Notes: generated by a model not told the origin, from the sequence alone. 64,000 nt of DNA from Cryptomeria japonica (GCF_030272615.1 NC_081413.1:564014010-564078009); one strand, 5' to 3'; shown: positions 10,205-22,690, numbered from the stretch's first letter. A program made the numbers and translations.

Positions 10205-12747
10205 GATAGCATTTTGCATGCATGTATTTTATCATTGTTAGTTTTGGACTGTATCTTGGATGGCTCTTGGTAGCCGATTTTTATAGACTTCATTGTACTA
10301 TGATACATGAGATGATATATATGAGGAGATCCCATATTTTGATGATATGCATTTGATATGTATGGATGTTATGCAGGATGGTGATTTTTATGAGTTTATG
10401 CTTAGATGGATACGTGTATATGTATTCATTTATGAGATGATTCCTATATGCATGTTTTGTTTGATGTAATGCTTTATGTATGTAATGCCATGATGATGAT
10501 GTATGCTTATGATGATTTATGAACAGGTTTTATGTGCTTTATTTTATATATAATGATGAGATAATGATATGCAATGATGTTAATGCAAAGAATGAATGAT
10601 TTATGTATGGATATGCATCTAGATGTTTTTAGATGAATGAAATATGGATAAACAAATGTAAAGTACAAATGTTTATATGATGATGTCTAAATGAATGCAT
10701 ATGTATAATGGATATATAAAATGGTATGAACCAATGTTTGAGACAAATGGGTTGATGATTCTAAATGCCTAAATATGATTAAGTAAAAAGGATAATGTGA
10801 TAATAATGCAACTTCTGTTTTAATAACTGCACCTTAATGCAATTAAAAAGGATAATGAATGCAATGTAAATGAAACCTAAAATGAGCATAATAAGACACT
10901 TAATAATGGATGAATGAATGCACTTTTTAATTGACACTAAATGAATGTATGCAATGATACATGATAAAGGATAACAAAGGATGATAATATGATAATGGAT
11001 AACTGACACTAAATGAATGCATAGTAAATGGTTAATACAATCAGGGACAATTGATTTATATGAATGAATCTAAATATCCCGATTATGCAATGATGAGATG
11101 ATATAAATTTTTAATAAATGATAATGAACTATATGCATTTTCAAACAACTAAAATGATATGAAATTTACTTGATGTAAATGCAACTAAATGTAATGATGA
11201 TGATATGATCATGATGGATGAATGCAAGGTGTTTTTAGACTTTGCATGATGCATTGATGATGTATCAGAGTACTTGGCCGCGGTTGTATCCAAGACCAGC
11301 TTAATTTGCACATAGCTGCTCATTTTAATTTTGTTCACATTTGCATACAAATCCTACATATGAATGAGTGAATGGATGGGTGATATGCAACATATAAACA
11401 TATGAGATGAAATGGCGATCCATAGTTCTCTATTTTCATCATTGAGCTTTAAAATGTTGTAAGAAAATACAAGCATCTTGACATAATGATTCAAGATGAC
11501 CAAAGTATTTCTTACATGGATTTGATATAGCAAGTTAATACAAACAACTTGATATAATGGGTCAAGTTGACCAGAGTATTGTTTGCAGAACAAACAAGGA
11601 TCATCTTCGTTCATGCATGACTTGGATCGTCCTCCTTGATCTTGGGCTGATCATATCCTGAGACAAGTTCACACCTTAATAAGAGACAAAAAAACCTTTA
11701 TCCAAATTGGATGAGGAGGAACCAAAGAAGGAGCATTGTTCGTGCAAACAAAAATAGTATATACATAAAGAATAAAGAATATGGATCCTTGGTAATGGTT
11801 CATGCTCATATGGTCGAGGTATACGCTATAGTCAACAAGCTGTAGTGATCTATGACTGCATTTTGCATAAGATCACGTAGCTTAGTGAACTTCCCACGTA
11901 GACACCATTAGTACATGCCCCAGAACTTCATCGAAATAATGCGTCGAAGATACACAAACAATGTCGTAGGAACTTGATACATATAAACGAATGAATTACT
12001 CACAAATCAACCAAGTATTTGATAGTTTAACACATAATTTTCTTGTCAAAGAAAACGTCATTTTGTCTTTGTTTTGGTAAGGAAGGATGCATCCTTGTTG
12101 AAGACAGTTTTGAGTGTTGATGTTGATTGTTTGGTCGATGTTGAGAAGTGATCATCGTGCAAGTATTTTTCAATGTTTTTTTGGTATCTGCTTGGATGAG
12201 TGTGTACAATGTGGTGCCATGTTTTTGTTTGATTTTTTATGTTTTTCGATGTTTTTGGATTTTGATGATTGTTTTGAATGTTTTTGGATTTTTGATGATT
12301 GTTTTGAATGTTTTTGGTATTTTGTGAGATAGTTTTGAATGAAGAACCCAATGAATCACAAGTAATGCAAAATCCACTTCCATCAATAGGTTAAGGGCAT
12401 TGCCCCCAGTTTAGACATGACTATGAAAAAGTGGGATGCAAGATGCATGGAGTACTTTCTTAATTGCAGATTAATAACAAGGCATGGTTTGGACGGATGG
12501 ATGTGTGTATGTAGTGAATGTGATCGCAACAAGTCTGAAAGACATTGGAGCCATAGCCTTTATGAGTGGCTCCTATTTGCCAGGTTTTTACCATCATACT
12601 TACCCAAGGTGCCACCGGAGTGGTTCACCATTTGGATGCATGATTTTTCTTTACTATTTTGATGTTTTTGTATTTTCTTTAGGACATTTTTCTGGATATT
12701 TTTGGTATTTTTGTCAGTATATATGGGAGCCTGATGCTTTGTGCAAC
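10205..12747. other. non-coding interior of the Tat-like element between PMD gene and pol
   Basis: No gene is recognised. The part from about 10290 to 11260 is biased towards ATGATG/TGAATG-type words and is AT-rich, close to a decayed simple repeat. From 12251 to about 12325 a 28-29-bp unit containing TTTTGATGATTGTTTTGAATG is repeated twice plus a partial third copy. Both convergent genes (PMD from the left, integrase from the right) end here, so it probably holds both 3' ends. Confidence 0.55.
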
Positions 12748-14037
12748 TTATGTATTAAACCGTTTGAGGTGCATGTTGTTGATCGGATCTACTAGTGGTT
12801 CTCCTTCTGAAGTAGCCAATTGATATGCCCCAGACCCAAATACAGCAGTGACAACATATGGACCCAGCCAATTTGATTCAAACTTTCCTTGATGTTCTCA
12901 GTTGGGTTGGTTACGAGGATTTTCTCGAAGAACAAGATCACCTACCTCGAATGTACGAGGTCTAACTCGATGATTATAGCTTCTTCTCATGCGTTGCTGA
13001 TAGGCTTTGAGGTGATTGTATGTAGCTTGTCATTTCTCATCAAGTAGCTCTAACTCTTGGAGACGGGATACTCTATATGCTTCATCATCGATGAGATTGT
13101 GCAAGGAAACCCGTAGTGATGGGATCTCGACCTCAATAGGTAAAATAGCTTCTGCACCATAGACCAATGAGTAGGGAGTTGCGCCTGTAGGGGTTCAAAT
13201 GCTAGTTCGATAGGCCCATAGTGTTGGATTCAATTGAACGTGCCAATCACGATCGGCATCATTGAATGTCTTCTTTAGGATCCTTAATATGTTCCTGTTT
13301 GATGCTTCGGCCTGACCATTGCCTTGTGGGTAATAGGGAGTGGAAAAGCGGTGTTGGATGTGAAATTTCTCACAGAGTTCACGGACATCCTCATTTTTGA
13401 AAGGAAGATTGTTATCTATGATGATAGACATGGGTACACCATACTGGCAGATGATGTAATTAAGGATGAATGAGGCGATATGCTTGCCGGTAACTTGGGT
13501 AAGTGGAACAGCTTTGATCCACTTTGTGAAATATTCGATAGCGGTAATAATGAATTTGTGGTCATTGGATGAAGATGGATGAATTTTACCCACAAGGTCA
13601 AGACCCCATTGACAAAAAGGCCATGGTGTCGTGATTGGTTGCAATTCTTGTGCCGGTGCATGTATCAGGTCTCCATGAACTTGGCATTTCTTGCACTTTC
13701 TGACAAAGTAGTAGGAGTCTTTTTCTATAGATGGCCAATAGTATCCAGTGCGCAGGAGTTTCTTGGCTAGTGACGGACCGCTTGCATGCGTTCCACAAAT
13801 TCCTTCATGTACCTCTTCCAAGGCCTTTGTTATCTTATCTTGTTCCAGACATCAAAGGAGAGTACCATCAAGACTGCGTCGGTATAGAGTTTCAACAATA
13901 ATGGTATATCGAGCAGTTTGGCGAATGAAGGTTTTACGTTGGTTATTCGATTGGTTAGGAGGAAGGGTGTGATCGCGGAGATAGGTGTAGAACTCACCGT
14001 ACCATGGGGATTCGGAACTGATTAGGCGACATATCAT
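12748..14037 (-). pseudogene. Tat-like element integrase (nonsense-interrupted)
   Basis: The minus-strand frame holds an HHCC zinc finger (HEGICGTH followed by CKKCQ), then the DDE core: Asp in WGLDLVGKI, Asp in IIIDNNLPF, Glu in QGNGQAEASN. A C-terminal domain with FEVGDLVLRE and WLGPYVV follows. The frame ends with TAA at 12748-12750. It is collinear over about 1.3 kb with in-frame stops only. Four of these are TGA codons in places where related elements usually have Arg. Integrase would insert the cDNA into the host genome; this copy could not be made full length. Confidence 0.9.
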
Positions 14038-14106
14038 CTTAGATTCGGGGATATCATAAGCAGGGATCCAAAGCTATTCTACCAAGAACTCGTAGCGTGT
14101 TGAATT

Positions 14107-14700
14107 CTATGGAAGATCTAAGAGAGATGCGATGGTAGCCATAGTGTCAGCAGCTCGATTCTGATCTCTTGGTATCTTCTCAAAGGTGATAGTAGTAAAT
14201 GATGTCTTTAATTTGTCCACCATTTTCTTGTATGGCATGAGTGTATCATCCTTGGTCTGATATTCATCAGTTGCTTGTTGAATGACCAGTTGGGAGTCGC
14301 CATATACTTGTAGTTCTTGTAATTTCCATTGTACGGCTAACCTGAGTCCTGTGATCAAGGCCTCATACTCTGCTATGTTGTTGGTGCATGAAAATGTGAG
14401 CTTGTAAGACTTCGGGATGCTGTCACCTTGAGGTGTGATAAACAGAATGCCTACCCCCGAGCCATGCCTAGTATACGAACCATCAAAGTATAGTTTCCAT
14501 GGTTGTGTTGTAGTGATCATTAATATCTCTTCATCTAGAAAATTGGAAATGAGAGGATGATCGCCTATGAATGGTGCATTGGCCAACTGATCTGCAATAA
14601 CTTGTCCTTTGATAGCTTTACGGTCTACATACTCGATGTCAAATTCACTTAGAATCATCACCCATCTGGCCAAGCGGCCTGTCAATACTGCTTTGCTGAG
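14107..14700 (-). pseudogene. second RNase H (plant/archaeal type) of the Tat-like element
   Basis: The domain shows all four acidic catalytic positions of RNase HI-like folds: YFDGSY, NNIAEYEAL, YGDSQLVIQ and RDQNRAADTMA. It is a separate domain from the gypsy RNase H that follows the reverse transcriptase, upstream in the same pol. A second RNase H is the recognised mark of the Tat lineage of Ty3/gypsy elements. A stop near 14730 separates it from the first RNase H. The 192-codon frame is otherwise open. Confidence 0.9.
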
Positions 14701-14733
14701 TAAATACTTGAGTGGATCAATCTTTACAATGAG

Positions 14734-15960
14734 CTATACTTTGTGTGTTAATAGATAGTGCCTCAACTTACTTGCTGCCAAGATTACTGCTAGGCAAGCT
14801 CGCTCAATAGGGGTGTAATTGAGTTCATAGCCAACCAGTGTGTGAGAGATGTAGTAAATAGTGCACTTTTTCCCTTCTGCATTATGTTGTGCTAGCAGTA
14901 CACCCAATGTTGTACTTGTTGCTGAGATATAGAGTAACAGAGGTCTGCTTGGATCTGGTGGGATCAGTAATGGTGTATTCATGAGATAGTCTTTAAGCAT
15001 CTGGAATGCTTGCTGGCATCTGGCATCCCATTGAAAGTGGATGTTTTTGTGTAGTAGATGTGTAAAGGGGTGACACTTACCTGCCAGTTGTGCAATGAAT
15101 CTACGGATGGATTGTAGTCGTCCTTGTAATGTCCTTAGCTGACTGATGTTCTTTGGTGATGGCATATCCATAATTGCTTTGACCTTTGGTGGATCAACCT
15201 CAATACCTTTGCTTGAGACAATGTATCCTAGAAGCTTCCCTGAGGTTACTCCAAAGACACATTTCTTTGGGTTGAGTCGAACATGATATTGTTCCAGTCT
15301 ATCAAAGATTTTATCTAAAATGTCGAGATGACCTTCTCTGGTGAGTGATTTTGCTAGTAAGTCATCAACATAATCTTCCATCATAGTATGCATCATGTCA
15401 TGGAAGATGGTGGTCATTGCTTGTTGATAGGTTGCTCCTGCATTCTTGAGGCCAAAAGGCATTACATTCTAGCAGTATGTGCCCCATGGACATGTGAAGG
15501 TTGTCTTATGTTGATCCTGTGGTACGATCTTTATCTGATTGTATCCTGAAAAGCCATCCATGAGCGAAAGCATGGCATGTCCTGATATTAGGTCCACTAT
15601 GATGTCGATGTTTGGTAGGGGGAAGTCATCCTTAGGACATGCTTTATTCAGATCTCTTAAGTGAGTACAAATATGGATGCCCCCATTTGGTTTGCCGACA
15701 GGCACAATATTGGATATCCACTCTGCATAATCAATGGGTCTAATGAAACCAACATCTAGAAGTTTCTTGAGTTCTACTTTGACTAATACTGCAATCTGAG
15801 GATACATCTTACGAAGCTTCTGCTTGACAAGTTTGGCTCCTTCTACTACGGTGAGGTGATGCATGACTAAATCAGGATCAAGCCCAGGCATGTCTGCATA
15901 TGACCATGCAAAATTGACCTGACGCTATTGAAAGAACTCTACAAATTTAGGTTGTTCCTC
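14734..15960 (-). pseudogene. Tat-like element reverse transcriptase and first RNase H
   Basis: The upstream half (15891-15469) carries KLLDVGFIRPIDYAEWISNI, CTHLRDLNKACPKDDFPLP and LMDGFSGYNQI. After one TAG the frame continues with MPFGLKNAGATYQQAM and the catalytic YVDDLL at about 15362-15380, then the thumb and connection. The gypsy RNase H ends the segment; its first Asp region reads LLLYISATSTTLGVLLAQ, so the usual Asp appears lost, while SKLRHYLLTHKV is typical. A further TAG lies just upstream near 15930. Function: copies element RNA into DNA. The YVDD box and palm motifs make the call secure. Confidence 0.92.
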
Positions 15961-16830
15961 TGGAGTTAGAAGAGATGCCAGATGTATGTGGTGAGGAGTT
16001 TCAGGAGTCCCCACATTGTATTCTTTTGTTTCCTCAACGAGAATTGTCGACCATTCCTGCTATATACTAGAAGGGAGAATGTCAAACCTTTCATCCTCCG
16101 GCACCTCGGAGAGGTTTTCACCATTGGATACGCTCTTTCTTTTTACTTTTGTTGGATCAAATAGTGCCACGGTGTTGTTTTCACGGGAAGATCCATGTTT
16201 TATTGTTATATTTTTGCAGCTAAAAGGTTTGGCATCCACCCCAAAGTATGTTGTGCTATTAAGTTCTATGGCAAATCCAGCTTTGTGATCCCCACTTGGT
16301 ATGTTATCCCGTAGTTCCAAAAAGTCAATGATCGCCTCATCGTTTTGGAAATGATCAAGACATGGGGGATTAGGTTGGTTCCATTCGATAAGTTCAAGAT
16401 GGATAATGGGCATTACCTCATTGATTAGGTTAAGTTCGTTAGATGTGTCAGTGAGGGTTAATATGTTATGGTGAAGGTCGTTGATGGTACTCTCCTGTCA
16501 GAATTAGGCGTAGGATGTGACGTAGGGTCTGTGGAAGAATTTTCTAGTTCAGGAACCCAAGAGGTCTTTATTTGTGCTTCTCCGTAAATAGGGATGTCTT
16601 TGCAGGGTGGAGGTAGTGATGTGTCTTCCTCATCTGAAGTATTAAGCTGGATGGAATCAAATTCCCATTCATGTGAATCAGTCTCTGAATCACTTTCCAA
16701 CATCTGTTTACTATACCATACTGGGATGTCCTTTGTGTTAAACATTGTCAGTGTGATCGATTAGTGTACTTTTGTAGATGAAATGACCGGTGTTGCAGGA
16801 AGGATTATGGGGATCAATGAATCTGATACG
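15961..16830 (-). pseudogene. acidic linker of the Tat-like polyprotein between G-patch and reverse transcriptase
   Basis: Two minus-strand frames (16745-16458 and 16413-16060) join the G-patch segment and reverse transcriptase. They contain many Asp, Glu, Ser and Pro residues (for example SDSETDSHEWEFDSIQ) and no recognised fold. Their position is that of the protease-reverse transcriptase spacer. I assign no function. Confidence 0.6.
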
Positions 16831-16859
16831 GGGAGTATCGACAGTCTTGGCTATGTTGC

Positions 16860-17531
16860 TTATGCTGGAACCGTTGGTGTCGTAGATACTGCTATGGGTT
16901 CTGATATAGTTGTTGCTGCTAACGATGCTTTTATTATTGTTGTTGATGGGATCACTGGTTTGATTGGTGGGATGATTGGCATTATAGATGGTTGTGTTGG
17001 GATTTTGAGCCTTGGTGGGGTAGTTGCGATGGTGTTTGATGCTACTTTGATAATAAAAGGTGTCCTCTTTGCAATAGGCTGATATAGTGGTTTGTTGGGT
17101 TTTCCTTTGAATCTGAGTTTAGGAAAGATCTCCTTTTCAAAGCCTGGGCTAGTATTATCCTTGGGCTTTAATTCCGGCATCAGTGGTTCATGTCTTCCTT
17201 GTTTGCAAGGTCCCAAAGCACTCTGACCATCATAACCCATTCTTTGCATAATGAGGAGGCCTTTGCCATATGGATCTGTGGGAAATGTAGCTTGTAGAAT
17301 ATCAGTGGTGATGGGATCTTTATAGATCCATTCCACTAAGTCCTCATCTTTGGTTTCTTCTTCTTGACTCTTCCTAAGGATGAAAGGCGTCAAAGCACAT
17401 GCTGGTGTGATCAGTGGTTGTTGAAGTAACTGTTGCGGTTTGCCATGTGTTCTAGGAGAAGTGGGCATTTGTCCCACACAAAAGAGTTGACTCAAATTGT
17501 ATTCCCCAAGACCTTCCTCTGCTATTTTCAT
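16860..17531 (-). pseudogene. G-patch-like domain downstream of the Tat-like protease
   Basis: The frame contains GKGLLIMQRMGYDGQSALG followed by KQGRHEPLMPEL at about 17270-17160 on the minus strand. It matches the G-patch pattern: conserved Gly residues, a MGY/MGW-like core, then LGxxxQGxxEP. G-patch domains bind RNA or activate DEAH helicases; in betaretroviruses one is fused to the end of the protease. Here it also follows the protease. The domain call rests on motif reading alone, and the G-patch region itself shows no stop. Confidence 0.7.
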
Positions 17532-17587
17532 CTTAAGCTTTTCTTGCTTGGGTATAGTGGTGTTCGAACTAGCAAGAGAGGTTGGAC

Positions 17588-18300
17588 TTACATATGATGT
17601 GGAGGAAATGGCTTCTCTATTGTTAGGAACGGTAATCTCTGGTTGATGACTAACATTATGACAATATGCAAGGGATTTGCATCGCCTAGGATTGTAATCT
17701 CTACACCGTTATGTGGGCATTTGATACACTTATGGTAAGTGGATGGAACGGCTTGCATGGCATGTATCCAAGGTCTTCCTAACAATAAATTGTATGGCAG
17801 AGGAAGGTCCAGAACTTGACAGATGATGTGCTTCACCACAGGGCCCACTTGGATTGATAGTACCACAGCTCCTTTGGATGAATGCTCTACATCATCATAA
17901 GCTTTAATTGTGATCTTCTTGCAAGGATCCACTGATTCTATTGCATATCTCAAAGCTGTGACCAACTGCAATGTACAAATATTTAGCCCTGCCCCATTAT
18001 CGATCAAGACTCCCTTGATCCTATGTTGGTTGATAAATCCTTCAATGTGTAGGGAAGCATTATGAGGTTGCTGGAATGAAGAGTTGTCACTTTCGAAAAA
18101 AGTGAGATAAGGTGATGACTTTAGACTTCCAACCATGGCTTGGAATTGATCTGTATTTAGGTTTGCAGGGACTGACGCCTCTTGGAGAGCTTGATCCAAA
18201 ATGGTTTTATGAGATGGAGATAGGCGCAATAGCTCTAAGATAGATATTAGTGCAAGCATTGTGTCTGACTGTTCCACAAGGTTATACTACTTTGGGATAG
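17588..18300 (-). pseudogene. Tat-like element protease
   Basis: The frame has the aspartic protease site VLIDNGAGLNIC near 17970-18005, with Asn where most retroviral proteases have Ser or Thr (D-N-G instead of D-S/T-G). The distal LLLGRPWIHAMQAVPST follows. D-N-G-x-x-x-N is common in this lineage's relatives. The usual role is cleavage of the gag-pol polyprotein. Confidence 0.82.
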
Positions 18301-18587
18301 ATGGGGTGCCTTGTGGAGCTGCTTTTATAGTAATCTTGTTGCAACGTGTAACAACATTGCAAGTGGAGATAGGATTTTTTATGGTTATAGTTGCAATTTG
18401 TTCACTGGCATCGTATAGGTGATTTACAGTATAATTATACGGGGCCTACGTATAATCAGTGGTATCAGTGCCTCTCCCGGAAGTGGAAGGACCCCTTTGA
18501 TCTTGTGATGGAAGTGGATTTTTGAACATCAGATGATCATTGTTTGTTGTTTTTGGGTCATGTCCTTCAATTTTGATTTCACCTCGG

Positions 18588-20054
18588 TCAATAAGATCCT
18601 GAATAAGATCTTTTTAATCTGTGACAATTGCTTGTCTTGTGTCCTCTCTCTTGATGGAAATCACAATGTTCAGTATCCCTCCACCATGCAGGTTTGACTT
18701 GTGGTTCGTAGTTTGATGTTTTAGGTAGGGTTACCAAATTTTGAGAAACCAGTTGTCGTAACACTGTTTCAATGGGTTCCCCTAAGCGAGTGTATGTTTG
18801 CTTTTGTTTTTGTTGACGATGTCTGGGCTCATCATGAGATGTAATGCAGCCTTGATTTGGAGGAGCAACCGTGTTAGTCCGAGGTGGGGGAATATGTCCT
18901 ACAAATCGAACTACAGGTTGTGCACTTTTGATTGTTCTTGCATCCACAACCCCGTCGTTGACGACGTTTTTGTTTTTGTTCCAGAAGCTTGGTTTGTCAC
19001 TATTGAAGCGTGGGTGAGGACCATCCTTTGGTTCATTATATATTTTGATATGTCCTTTCTTGATGAGAGTTCGCTCACATTTTAATCCTTTGGTGATCAT
19101 GTCATTGAAAGAGTCTGTGTCTTTGACATCCAAGTGAAATTCCATTTCTTCGTTTAAGTTGGAAATAAATATTTCCACTACTTCTTGTTTAGGTAACTGA
19201 AGAGAACGTCTACTAGACATTTGACGCCATCGTTGCAGGAATACTGAGAATAGTTCACCTGGTTTTTGTTTAGTGTTACATAGATTAGCCATGGTGATAT
19301 CACGTTCAATGTTATGAGAGTAATGTGCCAAGAACTTCTGAACTAGCTCTTCAAAGGTCCTAATGCCACCTAGTAGTCGGGAAAACCATGATGTGGTTGT
19401 TCCTCCCAAGCTTTGGGGAAAAAGTCGCATTAGGTATGTGTCCTCGTATGCCACTTCGAGGCAAGCTTAATGGAATTCTCTGACATGATCGCGAGGATCT
19501 TCCTTTCCTCTATACTTTTTGAATTTGGGTGTTTCGAATCCTCGTGGAAAAGGTGGCATATAAAGATTCCTATCAAAGGGATAGGGACAAATGTCATTGA
19601 GTGAAAATTGATTAGTTTTTACACTACTATGAAGTTGTTGGGCGAGATTTTAAACTTGTTGCCGCAACATCTCTATTTCATTTGGAGGAGGAGGTGGTGG
19701 GTTACCTCGAGGAATGTTATATCTTATGGGATCTCTACCTCTTTCTTCTTCATGGTGACTTTGTCATTCTGATGCTTGTCTTAGTTGTGCAAGATCAAAG
19801 TCAGAGGGGAGCTTGGCTCCCTCTTGAGCAAGCTTTAAAAAGTGAGCATCCGCATTACTCCTGAGTATTTCATCAAAAAGTCTATTAAAGAGAGGGTTGT
19901 GTTGAGCCCTTTCTATTGTTGCAGGAGTAGGAGTACTTGGGTTTTTGTCATTCGCATTTCCTCCAAGTGCTTCTTGAAATTCATTTATATTTTCCTCCTC
20001 TTCTTCTTCAATTTCTATATCTTGTTGCCTTGACTATGATTGAGTATGAGCCAT
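18588..20054 (-). pseudogene. Tat-like element gag
   Basis: The proposed start is the ATG at 20054-20052, followed by a short acidic N-terminus. A retrotransposon gag domain follows with LFPQSLGGTTTSWFSRL and FEELVQKFLAHYS (about 19430-19290). A knuckle CDFHQERGHKTSNC lies near 18660; its C-x2-H-x4-H-x4-C form is typical of Tat gag. Stops are TAG close to the start, TGA near 19760 and TAA near 19470; no clear indel is seen. Gag packages the element RNA. Confidence 0.85.
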
Positions 20055-22432
20055 TTTGTTTACAAGTTATTGTTGAAGTTGGGTGAAAATGATGATGAGT
20101 TTTTGATGAAATGAAAGATTGATGTTGGGTCAATTGTGTTGCATGTGGATCTCTAGCACTTAAAGGTAGATGTTACCAAAATTCTTTCTTTGAATTGCTT
20201 GTTGTGTTTGATAAGGTTTGATGTGATAAGGTGCAGAGAAATCTGAGATGTGTTACAGACTTAACTACCTAGTAATGAGAGGATTCACTCATAAACTAGT
20301 TTTAACCTGCGTAGATATGTCTCTTAGGATGAGCTTATCCTAGATGTAGAAACAATCTAAAAGTGATGTGATGTGTTTGATTCAAGCAATATCCAAAAGA
20401 GAACTTAGGACAAGAACCTCTTAATGTTTTGAGAGTTGAAATGGATTTATGATGAAGTGATGATGTGTGAATGAGATAATGGATGAAATGTTTTAACTTC
20501 AATAAAAGTTTTATGTCACAAATGGAACAAATTCTACCTCTTCCCTTTCGGGTGTTTGTGGCATTTCTCGAGCTACGTTGTATGTGATACAAATGTTTGG
20601 GAAGAAGTTGGGATTAATCTTGCCTCCTTGGTTTTTGTGATAACTCAAAGCTCTATATTGAATAAAAGCTCTATGGTTTAATGATTTTGAATCACATTCG
20701 TTTGATTTGCCTTGAAGGTAGAGACGCATGTAACATAGAAAAACTCTATGAGAGACAAAGATTTGTCTATTTAGATAGAAGAATTTCCTCCTTTTGATCA
20801 AAGCCTTTGAGCTCAATGGTCTTTTTTTCAAGTTGATGTTTTGATGAAGATTCTTCTTTCTCAAGATGTGAAGAATGGTCATAAAGTTTGATACTTTTCT
20901 TTGTTTTTGATCTTTTGATTGTTGTGAAAAATGTTTGTTTGGATGAATACTTGTTTTGATTTTTGGATTTTATGATGTTTCTTTGACAAGAAAACAAAGC
21001 AAGCACACAAACACAAGAATGTTGCCTTAAAGGCACAAATGAGTATGGGTCTAGATCAACCCAATCCTTGGACTTTTTATGACCCTTTCCTTTAAGTGTA
21101 TTTTAGGTGTTTTTCTTTCCAAAGCCTAAAGTCGGGTCAATTTGCACTTGGTCTTTGACTAAAACAAAAACACTTCAAACACTTTGTATCCCTAAGGTCA
21201 AATGGCCAATTGCGATAAATTCAGCCCACATCTTGATATTTCTTCAACTTTGGTACTACATACCTTATGAATCCCGCCATGGCAGGTAAGGATGTGATAT
21301 ACTAAGTCTTGCACGAGCATAACAAATAGATGATCCCTATGATGGGGGAGTCACCACTTTCATCAAGCCACAAGTGACTTTTTGAAAAGCTATGTTTCTA
21401 TTCAAGGAAATATGTATGGTGAGTATCTTGGGAGCAAAACCATCTATGCTCTTGCATTGAATTATATCACAAATATCCTCAATCAATAGAACGGGTGGGC
21501 TACTACTTAAAGGTGTTTAGTAATTTTCAATGTCTTTGGACATAAGTTCATTCTGCAGTGACTCACTTAAGAGCCTTGTAACTTGTGGTGGGGCCCATTT
21601 GTCCTTTCGGCAAGTTACACTGTAGGAACAGCTATACCCAAGGCTACAGCTTTCGCTCTGACCTGATTTCTATAGCGGCTCGAAGGATTTACCGTGTGAG
21701 GTCGTTCCCAAGAGTGATGTGTCTCTTGGCAAGCCTCTCTTAAAAAGATAAAAAATATTGAGTGTTACTAACACTTTTCTCTTGCACCTAGGACCACGAA
21801 AGCCAAGGGAGAGGATAGTGTGTGTTAGAAGTAGGACCACTCGACCAACCTTTTGCACAAGTGTGTCAATCACGAAAAACACTTGTTCTTTTTAAGTTGT
21901 CATTGCAATGATTTTCTATCTAATTGGAGATGTTGCTCCAACAACCATGATGTTCTTTTTAACTTCAAAGGCAATATGTTTAAGTAACTAGGAAAATGAA
22001 ATCCTGGTCAACTTAATAAAAAGAACGTTTTGCTTGAAGTAAATCGCTTGTAAAATTGAGACAAGTTGATTGTGAATTTTACTTGCACCAAAATTTGAAG
22101 TGTGGATTGTAAATTTTAGTTTGATGCAAGAAAGAAATTTGTCTTGTTTTGTTTTAAGCACCAAAATAAAATGAACCTAACTTGCAAGGAAGTAAATTAG
22201 TTTTGTTCAATTTTTAAAACACCAAATGTAAATGATCCTAACTTGCAAGAAAGCAAACTTGTTTTGTTCAATTTTTAGAGCACCAAAAACAAAATTTTGA
22301 TTTTTAAAGAAGTGAGTTTTAGACCTGCACAAAAAGAAAACAGTTAGTAAAATCCACACCTAAGGGGGGCTTCCACAAACCTAAAATAAACCAATTTTTC
22401 AGTTACAAGGCCTTCCTTACAATGTTTTGTTA
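20055..22432 (-). other. long untranslated leader of the Tat-like element
   Basis: This 2.4-kb stretch upstream of gag has no recognised protein. Its small open frames on both strands are unlike any family I know. Such long leaders are usual for Tat-like and Ogre-like elements. Confidence 0.6.
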
Positions 22433-22690
22433 CAATAGCGCTAGTCTATGTGAAAACAGAAGCGCTAGTTAACCAAAAACACGTTTTTACAGAAACAAAA
22501 GTGCTAAAACAAGACTTTGACAGTGAATACAAAAGCGCTAGAATAAACTCAAAAGTGCTGAAATAAGCAGAAAAAGCACTAAAACATGCACAATAGCGCC
22601 AAACTTGAGATAATAGCGCTATTGTAAAGACAATAGCACTAGAATAGCAAGTTGTAATAGCGCTACAACGCAAGCAAAAGCGCTAAAGCG
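22433..22690 (-). repeat. inverted counterpart of the motif tract, about 12 copies
   Basis: ACAATAGCGCTAG, ACAAAAGTGCTA, CAAAAGCGCTAGA and similar words recur about every 20 bases. On the minus strand, which is the sense strand of gag-pol, they read TAGCGCTATTGT or TAGCACTTTTGT. That is the same sense-strand motif as in the tract upstream of the PMD exon on the plus strand. The tract starts about 90 bases inside the 5' LTR, within the leader. Confidence 0.85.

Noticed and set aside
10290-11260. Possible CRISPR-like or satellite array in the ATGATG-rich region
   Set aside because: No fixed unit length or spacing; it is simple-sequence-like decay.
13579-13972. Plus-strand frames opposite the Tat-like integrase
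   Set aside because: Shadows of the integrase coding strand; no motif.
16783-17082. Plus-strand frame of Gly, Ile and Val resembling a membrane protein
   Set aside because: It is antisense to the Thr/Pro/Ile-rich tail after the G-patch segment.
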